From Stappia indica (GTDB taxonomy: Bacteria > Pseudomonadota > Alphaproteobacteria > Rhizobiales > Stappiaceae), in NCBI RefSeq assembly GCF_009789575.1, contig NZ_CP046908.1:1116001-1180000 (forward strand): a stretch of 64,000 nucleotides of DNA. The letters run 5' to 3'. The translations under genes were made by a program, and so were the position numbers. Shown here piece after piece: positions 16,170 through 28,325 of this stretch (within the stretch, counting starts at the first letter, position 1; each line of letters starts with the position of its first letter). The notes below the pieces were generated by a model. The model was not told the DNA's origin. It did no database searches and saw only the letters and a list, made by a program, of their open reading frames with translations.

Positions 16170-17563
16170 GCCGCGCCCTCCCCGCCGGGGGCCGCGGCAA
16201 GGCGCAACCGTGCCAGCTTCGCGGCGACCGCGCAGGAGGCGAGCCGCGTGCGCTCCGCATCCGCCCGGCTGGTCAGGATGATCGGCACCCGTGCGCCCAG
16301 CACCACGCCGGCGGCATCTGCGCCGGCAAGGAAGGTCAGCTGCTTGGCGAGGATGTTGCCGGCCTCCAGATCCGGCACCACGAGAATGTCCGCCTCGCCC
16401 GCGACCGGCGAGACGATGCCCTTTTCCCTGGCGGCCCATGGATCGACCGCATTGTCGAAGGCCAGCGGCCCGTCGACGAGCCCGCCGGTGATCTGGCCCC
16501 GGTCCGCCATCTTGCACAACGCCGCGGCGTCCAGCGTCGAGGCAAGCTTCGGATTGATCGTCTCCACCGCCGAGAGGATCGCCACCTTCGGCAGGGCGAG
16601 ACCCATCGCATGTGCCAGATCGATGGCGTTCTGGATGATGTCGCGCTTGATCGCGAGATCGGGCGCGATGTTGACCGCCGCATCGGTCACCAGCAGCGGC
16701 CGGGGGTAGCCCGGCACGTCCATCAGGTAGACATGCGACAGCCGCCGCTCGGTCCGCAGTCCCTTCGCCCGGTCGAGCACGGCGCGCAGCAGCTCGTCCG
16801 TGTGCAGCGAGCCCTTCATCAGCAGCGAGGCTTCACCCCGCCGCACCAGCGCCACCGCCTCCTCGGCCGCCGCGTGGCTGTGCGGCGTCTCGACCAGGCG
16901 GAACCGGTCGAGGGCAACGCCCGCCTCCGCTGCCGCCTGCTCGATCTTGCCGCGCGGCCCCACCAGGATCGGGACGACGATGCCCGCCTGCGCGGCCTCC
17001 GCGGCCGCGGCGATCGCCGGTGCGCTGCAGGGATGGGCAACGGCTGCGACCGGAGGCTCGGAGGACGCCGCCTCCGCCATCAGCGCGCGGAACCTCTCGT
17101 GCCGGCTCATGCGGATATCGGGCAGCTCGGCCCTCGGCCGGCGGATCTTCTCGTTCGGCGCGCGCACGCGGATGGTACCGCAAGCCACCTCCCTGCCCGC
17201 CTCGGTGCGGCAGTCGCAGGACAGGGTCAGCTCCCGTGTCCCGGCTTCCCGTCCGGTGACGGTGAGCGTCAGCACCAGGGCATCGCCGGCGGACACCGTG
17301 CCGCGAAAGGCAAGCTCCTGCCCCAGCATCACCACCCCGGGTCCCGGCAGCTCGGTCGCAACCAGCAGCGACACCAGTCCGGTCACCACCGGGCCGGCGC
17401 TGGCGCCTTCTCCGCCGCTGCCGCCGCCCGCGATCACCGCCAGCAGGTCGATATCCTGCTGGGCGAGCGTCCGGCGCAACACCGCGCTGTCGCCGGCCGC
17501 GATCTCGTCGAAGGTCCGGTTCTCCACCATGTCCTGGCTGGTGGCGCCCGTGCGAATGTCCAT
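16166..17563 (-). CDS. Bifunctional MaoC-like hydratase / phosphate acyltransferase
   Basis: A 465-residue fusion. Residues 1-140 look like a MaoC/hot-dog hydratase domain (MVENRTFDEIAAGD near the start, ending RVRAPNEKI). Residues about 150-455 are a phosphate acetyl/butyryltransferase (LLMKGSLHTDELL, LVTDAAVNIAPD, KLASTLDAAALCKMAD). It should convert acyl-CoA plus phosphate to acyl phosphate, feeding AckA. The ATG at 17563 has a weak ribosome site; an internal ATG at 17530 fits the usual family start. The fusion suggests acyl-CoAs other than acetyl-CoA may be handled. Confidence 0.9.
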   Translation of the reverse strand: MDIRTGATSQDMVENRTFDEIAAGDSAVLRRTLAQQDIDLLAVIAGGGSGGEGASAGPVVTGLVSLLVATELPGPGVVMLGQELAFRGTVSAGDALVLTLTVTGREAGTRELTLSCDCRTEAGREVACGTIRVRAPNEKIRRPRAELPDIRMSRHERFRALMAEAASSEPPVAAVAHPCSAPAIAAAAEAAQAGIVVPILVGPRGKIEQAAAEAGVALDRFRLVETPHSHAAAEEAVALVRRGEASLLMKGSLHTDELLRAVLDRAKGLRTERRLSHVYLMDVPGYPRPLLVTDAAVNIAPDLAIKRDIIQNAIDLAHAMGLALPKVAILSAVETINPKLASTLDAAALCKMADRGQITGGLVDGPLAFDNAVDPWAAREKGIVSPVAGEADILVVPDLEAGNILAKQLTFLAGADAAGVVLGARVPIILTSRADAERTRLASCAVAAKLARLRLAAAPGGEGAA

Positions 17564-17752
17564 GAAAGATCGGTCCCGGCTTGTCTTTGGGTGTCAGTCG
17601 GTCGCGCGGGAGCATGTATGCCCCCCGCCCCGGCACGCAATCCGTCAATATCCGGACCCCTCGGCCGCCCTTTGCCGCACAGCGCGCAAACCGCTGCGGC
17701 AATCCGCCAGCCTTTTTACAGCGTAGCACATGCTGAACGTGAGGAGCCCGCC

Positions 17753-18337
17753 ATGAACCGCCTGTTTGCACGTCTTGCCTGCGCATTGCTTACCCTTGCA
17801 GCTCTCGGCGGCCCGCCGCTGCGGGCGGACGAGAGAACCGCGCATGACTTCTCGCTGACGGCGATCGACGGTTCGGCGATGCCGCTTTCAGCCTATCGCG
17901 GCAAGACCGTTCTCGTCGTCAACACCGCCTCGCGCTGCAGCTTCACGCAGCAATATGCGCCGCTGCAGGCCCTGCACGAGGAATATCGCGACCGCGGCCT
18001 CGTGGTGATCGGCGTGCCGTCCAACGATTTTGGCGGACAGGAGCCGGGAACGGAAGGCGACATCGAGGACTTCACGCGATCCGCCTACCGGGTCGACTTT
18101 CCGCTGACCAACAAGACATCGGTGCGCGGCGAGGCGGCAACGCCGTTCTACAAATGGGTGACGCGCGAGGCCGGGCCGCTCGGCGCGCCGCGCTGGAACT
18201 TCCAGAAATACCTGATCGGACCCGACGGCCGCCTGGTGGAGTGGTACACGCCGATGACCGAACCGGACTCCCCGCGCCTGCGCGCCGCCATCGAGCGCAG
18301 CCTTGCCACCCATGCATCGACCGCCGGCGGGTCCTGA
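17753..18337 (+). CDS. Secreted glutathione peroxidase family protein
   Basis: Reduces peroxides using a thiol donor. The 194-residue product begins with a signal peptide (MNRLFARLACALLTLAALGG, cleavage probably after the ADE region). The catalytic tetrad is Cys62 in NTASRCSFT, Gln96 in FGGQEPG, and Trp148-Asn149 in APRWNF. It is a Cys, not selenocysteine, enzyme, and its export points to a periplasmic role. GAGGAGCCCGCC precedes the ATG at 17753. Confidence 0.9.
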   Translation: MNRLFARLACALLTLAALGGPPLRADERTAHDFSLTAIDGSAMPLSAYRGKTVLVVNTASRCSFTQQYAPLQALHEEYRDRGLVVIGVPSNDFGGQEPGTEGDIEDFTRSAYRVDFPLTNKTSVRGEAATPFYKWVTREAGPLGAPRWNFQKYLIGPDGRLVEWYTPMTEPDSPRLRAAIERSLATHASTAGGS

Positions 18338-18377
18338 CCGCCGATCCCGCTGACGCATAGCGCTGAAGACGCCCCCG

Positions 18378-19946
18378 GTGACCTCCCCTCCCGCCCCTGC
18401 CCTGCAGGTCGTGTGGTTCAAGCGCGACCTTCGAACGCATGACCACGAGCCGTTGGCGCGGGCGGCGGAGCGCGGGCCGGTCCTGCCGCTCTACGTCGTC
18501 GAGCCCGAGCTCTGGCAGCAGCCGGACATCTCCGCCCGCCACTGGGCTTTCGTGAGCCAATGCCTGGACGCTCTGTCGGCGGACCTCGGCAGGCTCGGCC
18601 AGCCGCTGCTCCTGCGCCACGGCCAGGTGGTCGAGGTGCTCGCCCGCATCCATGCCGCTCGCGGCATCGCCGCCCTGTGGTCGCATCAGGAGACGGGCAA
18701 TGGCTGGACCTTCGCCCGCGACCGACAGGTCGGCGCCTGGTGCCGGGCGCAAGGCATTCCCTGGCACGAGCTACGCCAGGACGGCGTGACCCGGCGGCTG
18801 CGCAGCCGCGACGGCTGGGCGGCGAACTGGGAGCGCGACATGGCCGCGGCACAGGTCTGCGCTCCCGCTCTCGCCCCATTGCCCCTTGCCGATGCCGGCC
18901 GCATCCCGACAGCCGCGGACCTCGGCCTTGCCGCAGACCCCTGCCCCGGCCGCCAGCCCGGAGGCCGGCCGGCGGGGCTTGCCTGCCTCGACAGCTTTCT
19001 CCACCGCCGGGGCGAGCCGTACCGTGCGGCCATGTCGAGCCCCCTGCTCGGCTTCGATGCCTGCTCCCGCCTCTCGCCGCATCTTGCCTGGGGCACGCTG
19101 TCGCTGCGCGAGACGCTGCAGGCCTGCCGGGTCCGCCAGCGCACGCTTCGCGATGGGCCGGTGTCCGCGCGCGGTTGGCGGCAGTCGCTCTCCTCCTTCG
19201 ACGGCCGGCTGCACTGGCGCTCGCATTTCATGCAGAAGCTGGAGGATGCGCCCTCGCTGGAGTTCCGCAACCTGCACCGCGCCTATGACGGCCTGCGCCC
19301 GCCGGCGGAAAGCGAGCCCGCCCGTCTCGCTGCCTGGATGCACGGAGAGACCGGGTTGCCCTTCGTCGATGCCTGCATGCGGGCGCTCGCGGCCACCGGC
19401 TGGATGAACTTCCGCATGCGCGCCATGCTGATGGCGGTGGCCAGCTACCACCTGTGGCTCGACTGGCGCCGGCCGGGCGAACATCTCGCCCGCCTCTTCA
19501 CCGACTACGAGCCGGGCATCCACTGGCCGCAGGTCCAGATGCAGTCGGGAACCACCGGCATCAACACCGTGCGCATCTACAACCCGGTGAAACAGGGCAT
19601 CGACCAGGACCCAGCCGGCGTCTTCACCCGGCGCTGGGTGCCGGAGCTCGCCCCCGTGCCGGACCGCTTCCTGCACGAGCCGTGGAAGTGGGAGGGCGCA
19701 GACGGCGTCCTCGGCAGCCGCTATCCCGCGCCCGTCGTCGACCATCTGGCGGCCGCACGCCATGCCCGCGAAGCCGTCTGGGGACGACGCGTCTCGTCCG
19801 GCTTCCGCGATGCCGCCGCCCGGATCCAGCAGCGCCACGGCAGCCGGCGCGCCGGCCTGTCCGTGCCCGGCCGCACAAAGCGCGGCAGCCCCGACACACG
19901 CCAGCTTTCGCTCTCGCTCGACATCGGCGGAGAGGACAAGTCATGA
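18378..19946 (+). CDS. Cryptochrome/photolyase family protein
   Basis: A 522-residue flavoprotein with an N-terminal antenna Rossmann domain (VVWFKRDLRTHDHEPLARA) and a C-terminal FAD-binding helical domain containing GWMNFRMRAMLM, HWPQVQMQSGTTGIN and VRIYNPVKQG. It uses blue light to repair UV lesions or to sense light. The class is not certain: the C-terminal region differs from Escherichia coli PhrB, and the linked DUF2256 gene points to a cryptochrome-like clade. The GTG at 18378 is the start; the stop overlaps the ATG of the DUF2256 gene. Confidence 0.88.
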   Translation: MTSPPAPALQVVWFKRDLRTHDHEPLARAAERGPVLPLYVVEPELWQQPDISARHWAFVSQCLDALSADLGRLGQPLLLRHGQVVEVLARIHAARGIAALWSHQETGNGWTFARDRQVGAWCRAQGIPWHELRQDGVTRRLRSRDGWAANWERDMAAAQVCAPALAPLPLADAGRIPTAADLGLAADPCPGRQPGGRPAGLACLDSFLHRRGEPYRAAMSSPLLGFDACSRLSPHLAWGTLSLRETLQACRVRQRTLRDGPVSARGWRQSLSSFDGRLHWRSHFMQKLEDAPSLEFRNLHRAYDGLRPPAESEPARLAAWMHGETGLPFVDACMRALAATGWMNFRMRAMLMAVASYHLWLDWRRPGEHLARLFTDYEPGIHWPQVQMQSGTTGINTVRIYNPVKQGIDQDPAGVFTRRWVPELAPVPDRFLHEPWKWEGADGVLGSRYPAPVVDHLAAARHAREAVWGRRVSSGFRDAAARIQQRHGSRRAGLSVPGRTKRGSPDTRQLSLSLDIGGEDKS

Positions 19947-20110
19947 AGATGCGCAAACGCCAGGACCTGCCGCAAAAGGTCTGCGCGACCTGTGGCCGCC
20001 CCTTCGCCTGGCGACGCAAATGGCGCCTGAACTGGGAGGAGGTCCGCCACTGCTCGCAGCGCTGCAGGGAGAACCGAACTCGCTCCGGCTCGAGCGGAAA
20101 TTCACGCTAA
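19943..20110 (+). CDS. DUF2256 small zinc-ribbon-like protein
   Basis: A 55-residue basic protein with two Cys pairs (CATCGRPF and CSQRC) and KWRLNWEEVRHC between them, matching DUF2256. The ATG overlaps the photolyase stop codon (ATGA), so the two are translated together. DUF2256 genes are commonly seen next to cryptochrome/photolyase genes, and a helper role there is inferred. The function is unknown. Confidence 0.88.
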   Translation: MKMRKRQDLPQKVCATCGRPFAWRRKWRLNWEEVRHCSQRCRENRTRSGSSGNSR

Positions 20111-20225
20111 GCCATTGCGGATGATGAGGTTTCGCAAACAGGTGTTTACGCGGATTAACCAAGCATTGATGGTCATTTGTTAACAGCCGCCATGCCACCT
20201 TCGCCTCGTTATTAAGGGGCTCGCA

Positions 20226-22475
20226 ATGGTAGCGACACGAACCGACACAGGCGCACGTCTGGCAAATGCCATCCTGTTTCCCGTTGTGGGACTGGTGCTG
20301 CTCGCGATCGCGTTCTCGGTGGCGCTGATCGCCTATACGTCGCGGTCCGCCGACATCGCCGCTCTCAACAGCGAGCGCTCCCTGCTGCGCGGCAGCACCA
20401 ATCTCCAGCTGGAGTTGCTGGCCAAGGAGCAAGAAGGCGTCGCGGTCTGGGACCAGTCGTTCTTCTACGCCCGGCCGGAGACCTTGAGCGTCGACTGGCT
20501 CGACAGCAATGTCGGCCTGTGGCTCTTTGCCAATTACGGCCACGACCAGACCATCATCCTCGATGTCGACGGCAACCCGGTCTACAATTCGGTCCGCGGC
20601 AAGCGCATGCCGGTGGACGATGCGGCGGCGCTGCTCGACGACATCAAGCCGCTTGTGGCCCGCGCGCGCGCCCGCTTCATCGCCAGTTTCGACCGGCTGC
20701 CGTCGGGCCTCTTCTACATCGAGCGCCCGCCGAGCGGCTTCACCCGTTCGCTTCACGAGACCGGTATGACCTCGTTCGAGGGCGAGCCGGCCCTGGTCGC
20801 GGCGACGGCGATCAGCCCGGAGCTGAAGCAGTTCCTGTCCAAGCGCCGCGCCCCGGCCGTGGTCGTCAGCCTGAAGAAGCTCGACCCCGCCCGCCTGCAG
20901 GCTCTGGCCGAACGTTCGGGCATCACGGGCCTGCGCTCGATCGCAAGTCCCGCCGGCGAGGCCGCGACCTTCGAACTGCGCAACCCGCGCGCCCAGCATA
21001 TCGGCTATCTCGCCTGGCAGGCGGAGAACCCGGGGTCCTCGATCCTGTCGGGCGTGGGGCCGATCCTGTTCTTCCTTGCCGCGACCATTGCCGGCCTCAC
21101 CGGCCTGGTGCTGTTCTACACCCGCCAGAACACGCGCAGGCTCGCCGAAAGCGAGGCCCGCGCCCAGCATGCCGCGCTGCATGACAGCCTGACGGGCCTC
21201 GCCAATCGCGACTATTTCGCCAGCAGCTTCCGCGAGGAGCTGGCCGGATGGCAGGCCGCAAAGGGCCTGCTCGGCGTGATCTATATCGACCTCGACCACT
21301 TCAAGGACATCAACGATACGCTGGGACACGCCGCCGGCGACGAGGTGATCCGCGAGGCGGCGCGCCGGTTGCGCGTGCTGGTGCCGGAAGAGGCGACGCT
21401 CGCACGCATCAGCGGCGACGAGTTCGCTCTGCTGCTGCCCGGCTGCGACTCCCGCGAGCGCATCGAGCAGGTGCTGAAGCGCATGCAGGACCGCTTCGCC
21501 GTGCCGATGTATATCGGCGGCAACCACCTGCATGTCAGTCTCAGCGTGGGTGCGGCGATTGCGCCCGAAGACAGCCTGTCGATGGGCGAGCTGCTGCGCA
21601 AGGCGGACATCGCGCTCTACTCGGCCAAGGCGAGCGGCCGCGGCCGCTGGGCCTTCTTCGAGGCCTGCATGGAAGAACATGTGCGCACCCGGGAGAGCCT
21701 TGCCCACGCCCTGCGCGATGCCATTGCCCGCGGCAAGCTCGACGTCGTCTACCAGCCGCAGACCACGATCGACGGAACCAAGGTCCTGTCCGTGGAGGCG
21801 CTGCTGCGCTGGACCGATCCCGACATGGGCGCGATCAGCCCGGCGACCTTTGTGCCGATTGCCGAGGAGACCGGCCTGATCAACGATCTCGGCCTCTACG
21901 TGCTGCGCCGCGCCTGCCAGGACGCCGCCGCCTGGCCGCATCTGGGCCTTGCGGTCAATGTCTCGCCGACCCAGTTCCGCCATCCGCGTTTCATCGAGGA
22001 CCTTCGCGACACGCTGGAGGCCTGCAACTTCGAGCCCTCGCGGCTGGAGATCGAGGTGACCGAGTCGGTCTTCGCCGACAACGACAACGACATTCTCAAG
22101 ATCCTCACCCAGGTGCAGGAAATGGGCGTGCGCGTCGCGCTGGACGATTTCGGCGTCGGCTATTCGAGCCTGAGCTACCTGCGCCGCTTTCCCTTCAACA
22201 CGTTGAAGATCGACCGCTCCTTCATCGCCGACCTGGAGATCGCACCGCATGCCCATGCGATCCTGTCGACGATCATCGACTTGGGCGAGGCGCTGGGGAT
22301 GAAGGTGGTGGCGGAAGGCATCGAGACCCGCCAGCAGGCGGTGATCCTGCAGCGGACGAATTGCGACCGCCTGCAGGGCTTCTACCTGTCGCGGCCCGTG
22401 CCTCCAAGCCGCATCGCCGAAGCTGAGGCCCGTTTGTCGGGCGAGGATCAGCAGGCCGTGCCGCTCAGGGCGTGA
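20226..22475 (+). CDS. Membrane c-di-GMP enzyme: CHASE4-like sensor, GGDEF and EAL domains
   Basis: A 749-residue signalling protein. Helices at about residues 13-38 and 272-296 flank a periplasmic CHASE4-like domain. The GGDEF domain reads SGDEF at the catalytic turn, a substitution still compatible with activity, and no RxxD inhibitory site is seen upstream. The EAL domain is complete: VEALLRW, NVSPTQF, EVTES, DDFGVGYSS, KIDRSF and AEGIET. Phosphodiesterase activity is thus likely, and cyclase activity possible. AGGGG precedes the ATG at 20226. It ends head-to-head against meaB with no gap. Confidence 0.92.
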   Translation: MVATRTDTGARLANAILFPVVGLVLLAIAFSVALIAYTSRSADIAALNSERSLLRGSTNLQLELLAKEQEGVAVWDQSFFYARPETLSVDWLDSNVGLWLFANYGHDQTIILDVDGNPVYNSVRGKRMPVDDAAALLDDIKPLVARARARFIASFDRLPSGLFYIERPPSGFTRSLHETGMTSFEGEPALVAATAISPELKQFLSKRRAPAVVVSLKKLDPARLQALAERSGITGLRSIASPAGEAATFELRNPRAQHIGYLAWQAENPGSSILSGVGPILFFLAATIAGLTGLVLFYTRQNTRRLAESEARAQHAALHDSLTGLANRDYFASSFREELAGWQAAKGLLGVIYIDLDHFKDINDTLGHAAGDEVIREAARRLRVLVPEEATLARISGDEFALLLPGCDSRERIEQVLKRMQDRFAVPMYIGGNHLHVSLSVGAAIAPEDSLSMGELLRKADIALYSAKASGRGRWAFFEACMEEHVRTRESLAHALRDAIARGKLDVVYQPQTTIDGTKVLSVEALLRWTDPDMGAISPATFVPIAEETGLINDLGLYVLRRACQDAAAWPHLGLAVNVSPTQFRHPRFIEDLRDTLEACNFEPSRLEIEVTESVFADNDNDILKILTQVQEMGVRVALDDFGVGYSSLSYLRRFPFNTLKIDRSFIADLEIAPHAHAILSTIIDLGEALGMKVVAEGIETRQQAVILQRTNCDRLQGFYLSRPVPPSRIAEAEARLSGEDQQAVPLRA

Positions 22476-23420
22476 TCAGGGGACAAGTCGCGCCCGAAGC
22501 TCGCCGTCCAGCCGGGCGATGGCGCCGAACGGCCCGCCTGCCCCGGCAAGCGCCGCGTCGATGTCGCAGACCGCCCGTCCCACCGTGCCGAAGCGCCGGG
22601 TGACGGCATCCACCACCCAGTGCCGCTGCTGCCGCGCGCGCCGCCCGGCGAGTTCGCCGCCCGCCTCCAGCCGCGCCGCATGGGCATCGCAGGCCGCAAC
22701 CGCCTCCGCGATACCCTGCTCCGCCGTCGCCGAGACCATCAGCACCTCGGACAGGGCGGCTCCGGCCGGGCGGGCCAGCGACAGCGCGCCTTGCACATCG
22801 GCCGCCGCGCGCCGGGCCAGAGCGCCCATGTCCGCCTTGGTGACCAGCACCAAGTCGGGCAGCTCCATCACCCCGGCTTTCATGAATTGCAGGCTGTCGC
22901 CCGACCCCGGCTGGATGCACAGGGCGAGCGTGTCGGCGACATGGGCGACATCCGCCTCCGACTGGCCAATGCCGACCGATTCGACGATCACCCGGTCCAT
23001 CACCGCGCGCATCAGGACGACGGCGGCGATGGCATGGTCGGAGAGCCCGCCGAGCCGGTCGCGCGCCGCCATCGAGCGCACGAAGACGCCCGTATCCTCA
23101 GGATCGGTGGAAAGCCGCGTGCGGTCGCCGAGCAGCGCGCCGCCGGTGATCTGCGAGGAGGGATCGACGGCGATGACGCCGACGCTCTCGCCCCGCCCGC
23201 GATAGGTGCGGATAAGGGCGTTGGTCAGCGTCGACTTGCCGACGCCCGGCGGACCGGTCAGCCCGAGGACGCGGCCGCCCCCTGCCCCCGCCGCCTCATC
23301 CAGAAGCTGCAGGAAGGCGGGCTCGGCCGCCGCCGTCTCGATGGCCGACAGCGTGCGGGCGAGCGCCGGCTTGCCGCCGGCGGCAAGCTCCGCGATGGTC
23401 GCCGGCCGCCGGACCGCCAT
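22476..23420 (-). CDS. meaB: Methylmalonyl-CoA mutase-associated GTPase MeaB
   Basis: A G3E-family GTPase chaperone that protects and loads B12-dependent acyl-CoA mutases. The 314-residue protein has Walker A GPPGVGKST, the ITGGALLGDRTRL segment, VESVGIGQSE and the base-specificity motif VTKAD. It follows ppdK by four bases. The mutase genes are not in the window, so the partner (methylmalonyl- or ethylmalonyl-CoA mutase) must be encoded elsewhere. Confidence 0.93.
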   Translation of the reverse strand: MAVRRPATIAELAAGGKPALARTLSAIETAAAEPAFLQLLDEAAGAGGGRVLGLTGPPGVGKSTLTNALIRTYRGRGESVGVIAVDPSSQITGGALLGDRTRLSTDPEDTGVFVRSMAARDRLGGLSDHAIAAVVLMRAVMDRVIVESVGIGQSEADVAHVADTLALCIQPGSGDSLQFMKAGVMELPDLVLVTKADMGALARRAAADVQGALSLARPAGAALSEVLMVSATAEQGIAEAVAACDAHAARLEAGGELAGRRARQQRHWVVDAVTRRFGTVGRAVCDIDAALAGAGGPFGAIARLDGELRARLVP

Positions 23421-23424
23421 GGCC

Positions 23425-26097
<2,673 letters not shown>

Positions 26098-26515
26098 GCC
26101 GCCTGCATCCTCTCGCTTCGGGGCTTGCGGTCGCGCACCCCGGAAGGCGCCGGGCCCTGCGCTTGGGCTCGCACGCGCCTCCCTCCCCGGATGCCCACCC
26201 CCATAAATGATGCAGTGCACGAAACAAAGGTTTTTTGCGCGATTGCCCGCTCCGTTCTCGGCGCAAGGCATCGGCGGATGCCGTAAAACCCTGCGATTCC
26301 AGCGCTTGCCGCATTGCCGGACATGCCGCAACGCCCCATATCGCGAAAACAGGCAGGATCGATGCGCAGCAGACCGCCCCACGTATGAGCCGGCTCAGCG
26401 GGCAGCAAGCCCGCCGATGCTTGCAGGCGGGACATATTGCGGCCATCCTCGCAGGCAAAATCAGGCGGATGACTCGCCGCATTCGCGCCAAAGCAGGGGC
26501 ATTGAGACAATCCGG
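26098..26515. other. Divergent intergenic region between ppdK and a TPR-protein gene
   Basis: About 420 bases holding two divergent promoters. An AT-rich stretch near 26205-26235 (ATAAATGATG and a T6 run) is the likeliest promoter area for ppdK. No operator or small RNA could be identified with confidence. Confidence 0.4.
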
Positions 26516-28318
26516 ATGACAACACGCCGCCTCACCCGAACCGCCCGCCGCGGCAGCCTTGCCTGCAGCGTCGCACTTCTGGCCTCGCTCGCGGCCCTTT
26601 CGTCCGCCCCTCTGGCTTTCGCCGAAACGCAAGCGCAAGCGACCGATATCGCCCCCGACTTCAGCGCAGGCACTCCGGAAGGCCTGCCGATCACCCTGAG
26701 CGGCAGCTATCTCTCCGGACGGCTGGCCGGCCAGAGCAACGACCTCGACAATGCCGCCACCTTCTTCGGCGAGGCGTTGCTGGTCGACCCGGGCAATCCC
26801 TTCCTGCTCGACCGCACCTTCGTGCTGAAACTGGCCAACGGCGACCTTGCCGAGGCGCTGGAACTGGCCGAACGCCTCAAGGGCGAGCAGGCCGACCACT
26901 TCCTCGCCGGGCTGATGCTGGCGGTCGAGGAGATGCGCGCGGGCAACAACGCCAAGGCCGGCGAGTATCTTTCCGACGGCGGCCGCGGCCCGCTGGCGGA
27001 GCTTGCGGCCGGGCTGCTGTCGGCCTGGGCTCTGGCCGGCGACGGCAAGACCGACGAGGCGCTGGCGCGAATCTCGCGGCTGAACGGGCCGAGCTGGTAC
27101 ACCGTCTTCGTCGCCTACCACACCGGCCTGATCCAGGACTTCGCGGGCCGGGCCAAGGATGCGGAGGCGAACTTCCGCGATGCCTACAGCGCCGACCGGG
27201 GCGCCCTGCGCGTCGTCAACGCCTATGCGCTGTCGCTCTATCGCAACGGCGACAAGGAGGCCGCGCTGAAGGTTCTGGCCGAGTTCGACGCGATGCTGCC
27301 CGACCACCCGGTTCTGGTGGCCACCCGCGAGCGGATCGAGAGCGGCGAGACCATCGAGCGCATCGCCGCAAGCCCGCAGGTGGGCGCCGCCGAGGTTCTG
27401 TACGGACTGGGCGCGGCGATCGGCCGGGACGGCGGCGAGGAGCTGTCGGCGACCTTCCTGCAGCTCGCCCTGCATCTCGACGAGGAGGCCGATGTCGCGG
27501 CCATCGCGCTGGCCGGCCTCTTCGACCGCATGGGCCGCTTCCAGCGCTCCATCGAGGTTCTCTCGGGCGTTCCCGACAGCTCGCCGCTGAAGCGCGATGC
27601 CGAGATCCAGGTCGGCATCAACTACAACGCCATCGACAATCTCGACGAGGCGCGCGCGCATCTCTCGGCCCTGGTGGAGAGCGATCCGAGCGACCTCGAC
27701 GCGGTGATGGCGCTCGGTAACGTCTTGAGATCCCACAAGCTTTTCAAGGAAGCCGAGGAAGCCTATTCCAAGGGCATCGACACCATCGCCGAGCCGGACA
27801 GCCGCCACTGGACGATCTTCTACTATCGCGGGATCTGCCGCGAGCGGCTGAAGACCTGGGGAGCGGCTGAAGCCGACTTCCGCCTGTCGCTGAAGCTGTC
27901 GCCCGAGCAGCCCCTGGTGCTCAACTACCTCGGATATTCGCTTGTCGATCAAGGGCTTAAGCTGCCCGAGGCGCTGGACATGATCCGCAAGGCGGTGGAG
28001 CTGCGCCCGCGCGACGGCTACATCGTCGACAGCCTCGGCTGGGCCTATTACAAGCTGCACCGCTACGAGGAGGCGGTGACCGAACTGGAGCGCGCCGTCG
28101 AGCTGCGGCCGCAGGATCCGGTGCTCAACGACCATCTGGGCGATGCCTACTGGAAGGTCGGGCGCCGGCTGGAGGCGCAGTTCCAGTGGAACCACGCCCG
28201 CGACCTCGGCCCCGAGCCGGAAGAGCTGCCGAAGATCCTGGAAAAGATCGAGAAGGGCCTGCCGGAACCCGGCGAGGCGCCGGCCGCCAAGGCCGAGCCG
28301 AAGCAGAACGGCGGCTGA
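26516..28318 (+). CDS. Exported tetratricopeptide-repeat protein
   Basis: A 600-residue protein with a signal peptide (MTTRRLTRTARRG, a hydrophobic stretch, then AFA before ETQ) and many TPR helices along its length, for example EALDMIRKAVELRPRDGY and YEEAVTELERAVELRPQDP near the C terminus. Likely a periplasmic or membrane-linked scaffold; related alphaproteobacterial proteins have no fixed role. It is followed eight bases later by ispE, so the pair is probably cotranscribed. Confidence 0.87.
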   Translation: MTTRRLTRTARRGSLACSVALLASLAALSSAPLAFAETQAQATDIAPDFSAGTPEGLPITLSGSYLSGRLAGQSNDLDNAATFFGEALLVDPGNPFLLDRTFVLKLANGDLAEALELAERLKGEQADHFLAGLMLAVEEMRAGNNAKAGEYLSDGGRGPLAELAAGLLSAWALAGDGKTDEALARISRLNGPSWYTVFVAYHTGLIQDFAGRAKDAEANFRDAYSADRGALRVVNAYALSLYRNGDKEAALKVLAEFDAMLPDHPVLVATRERIESGETIERIAASPQVGAAEVLYGLGAAIGRDGGEELSATFLQLALHLDEEADVAAIALAGLFDRMGRFQRSIEVLSGVPDSSPLKRDAEIQVGINYNAIDNLDEARAHLSALVESDPSDLDAVMALGNVLRSHKLFKEAEEAYSKGIDTIAEPDSRHWTIFYYRGICRERLKTWGAAEADFRLSLKLSPEQPLVLNYLGYSLVDQGLKLPEALDMIRKAVELRPRDGYIVDSLGWAYYKLHRYEEAVTELERAVELRPQDPVLNDHLGDAYWKVGRRLEAQFQWNHARDLGPEPEELPKILEKIEKGLPEPGEAPAAKAEPKQNGG

Positions 28319-28325
28319 CGCCGCC

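Noticed and set aside
17564-17752. Fnr box upstream of maoC-pta
   Set aside because: No TTGAY-N4-ATCAA match was found between the divergent maoC-pta and peroxidase starts.
19941-22256. 771-residue minus-strand frame over the GGDEF-EAL gene
   Set aside because: Shadow of a gene with complete EAL motifs; composition not protein-like.
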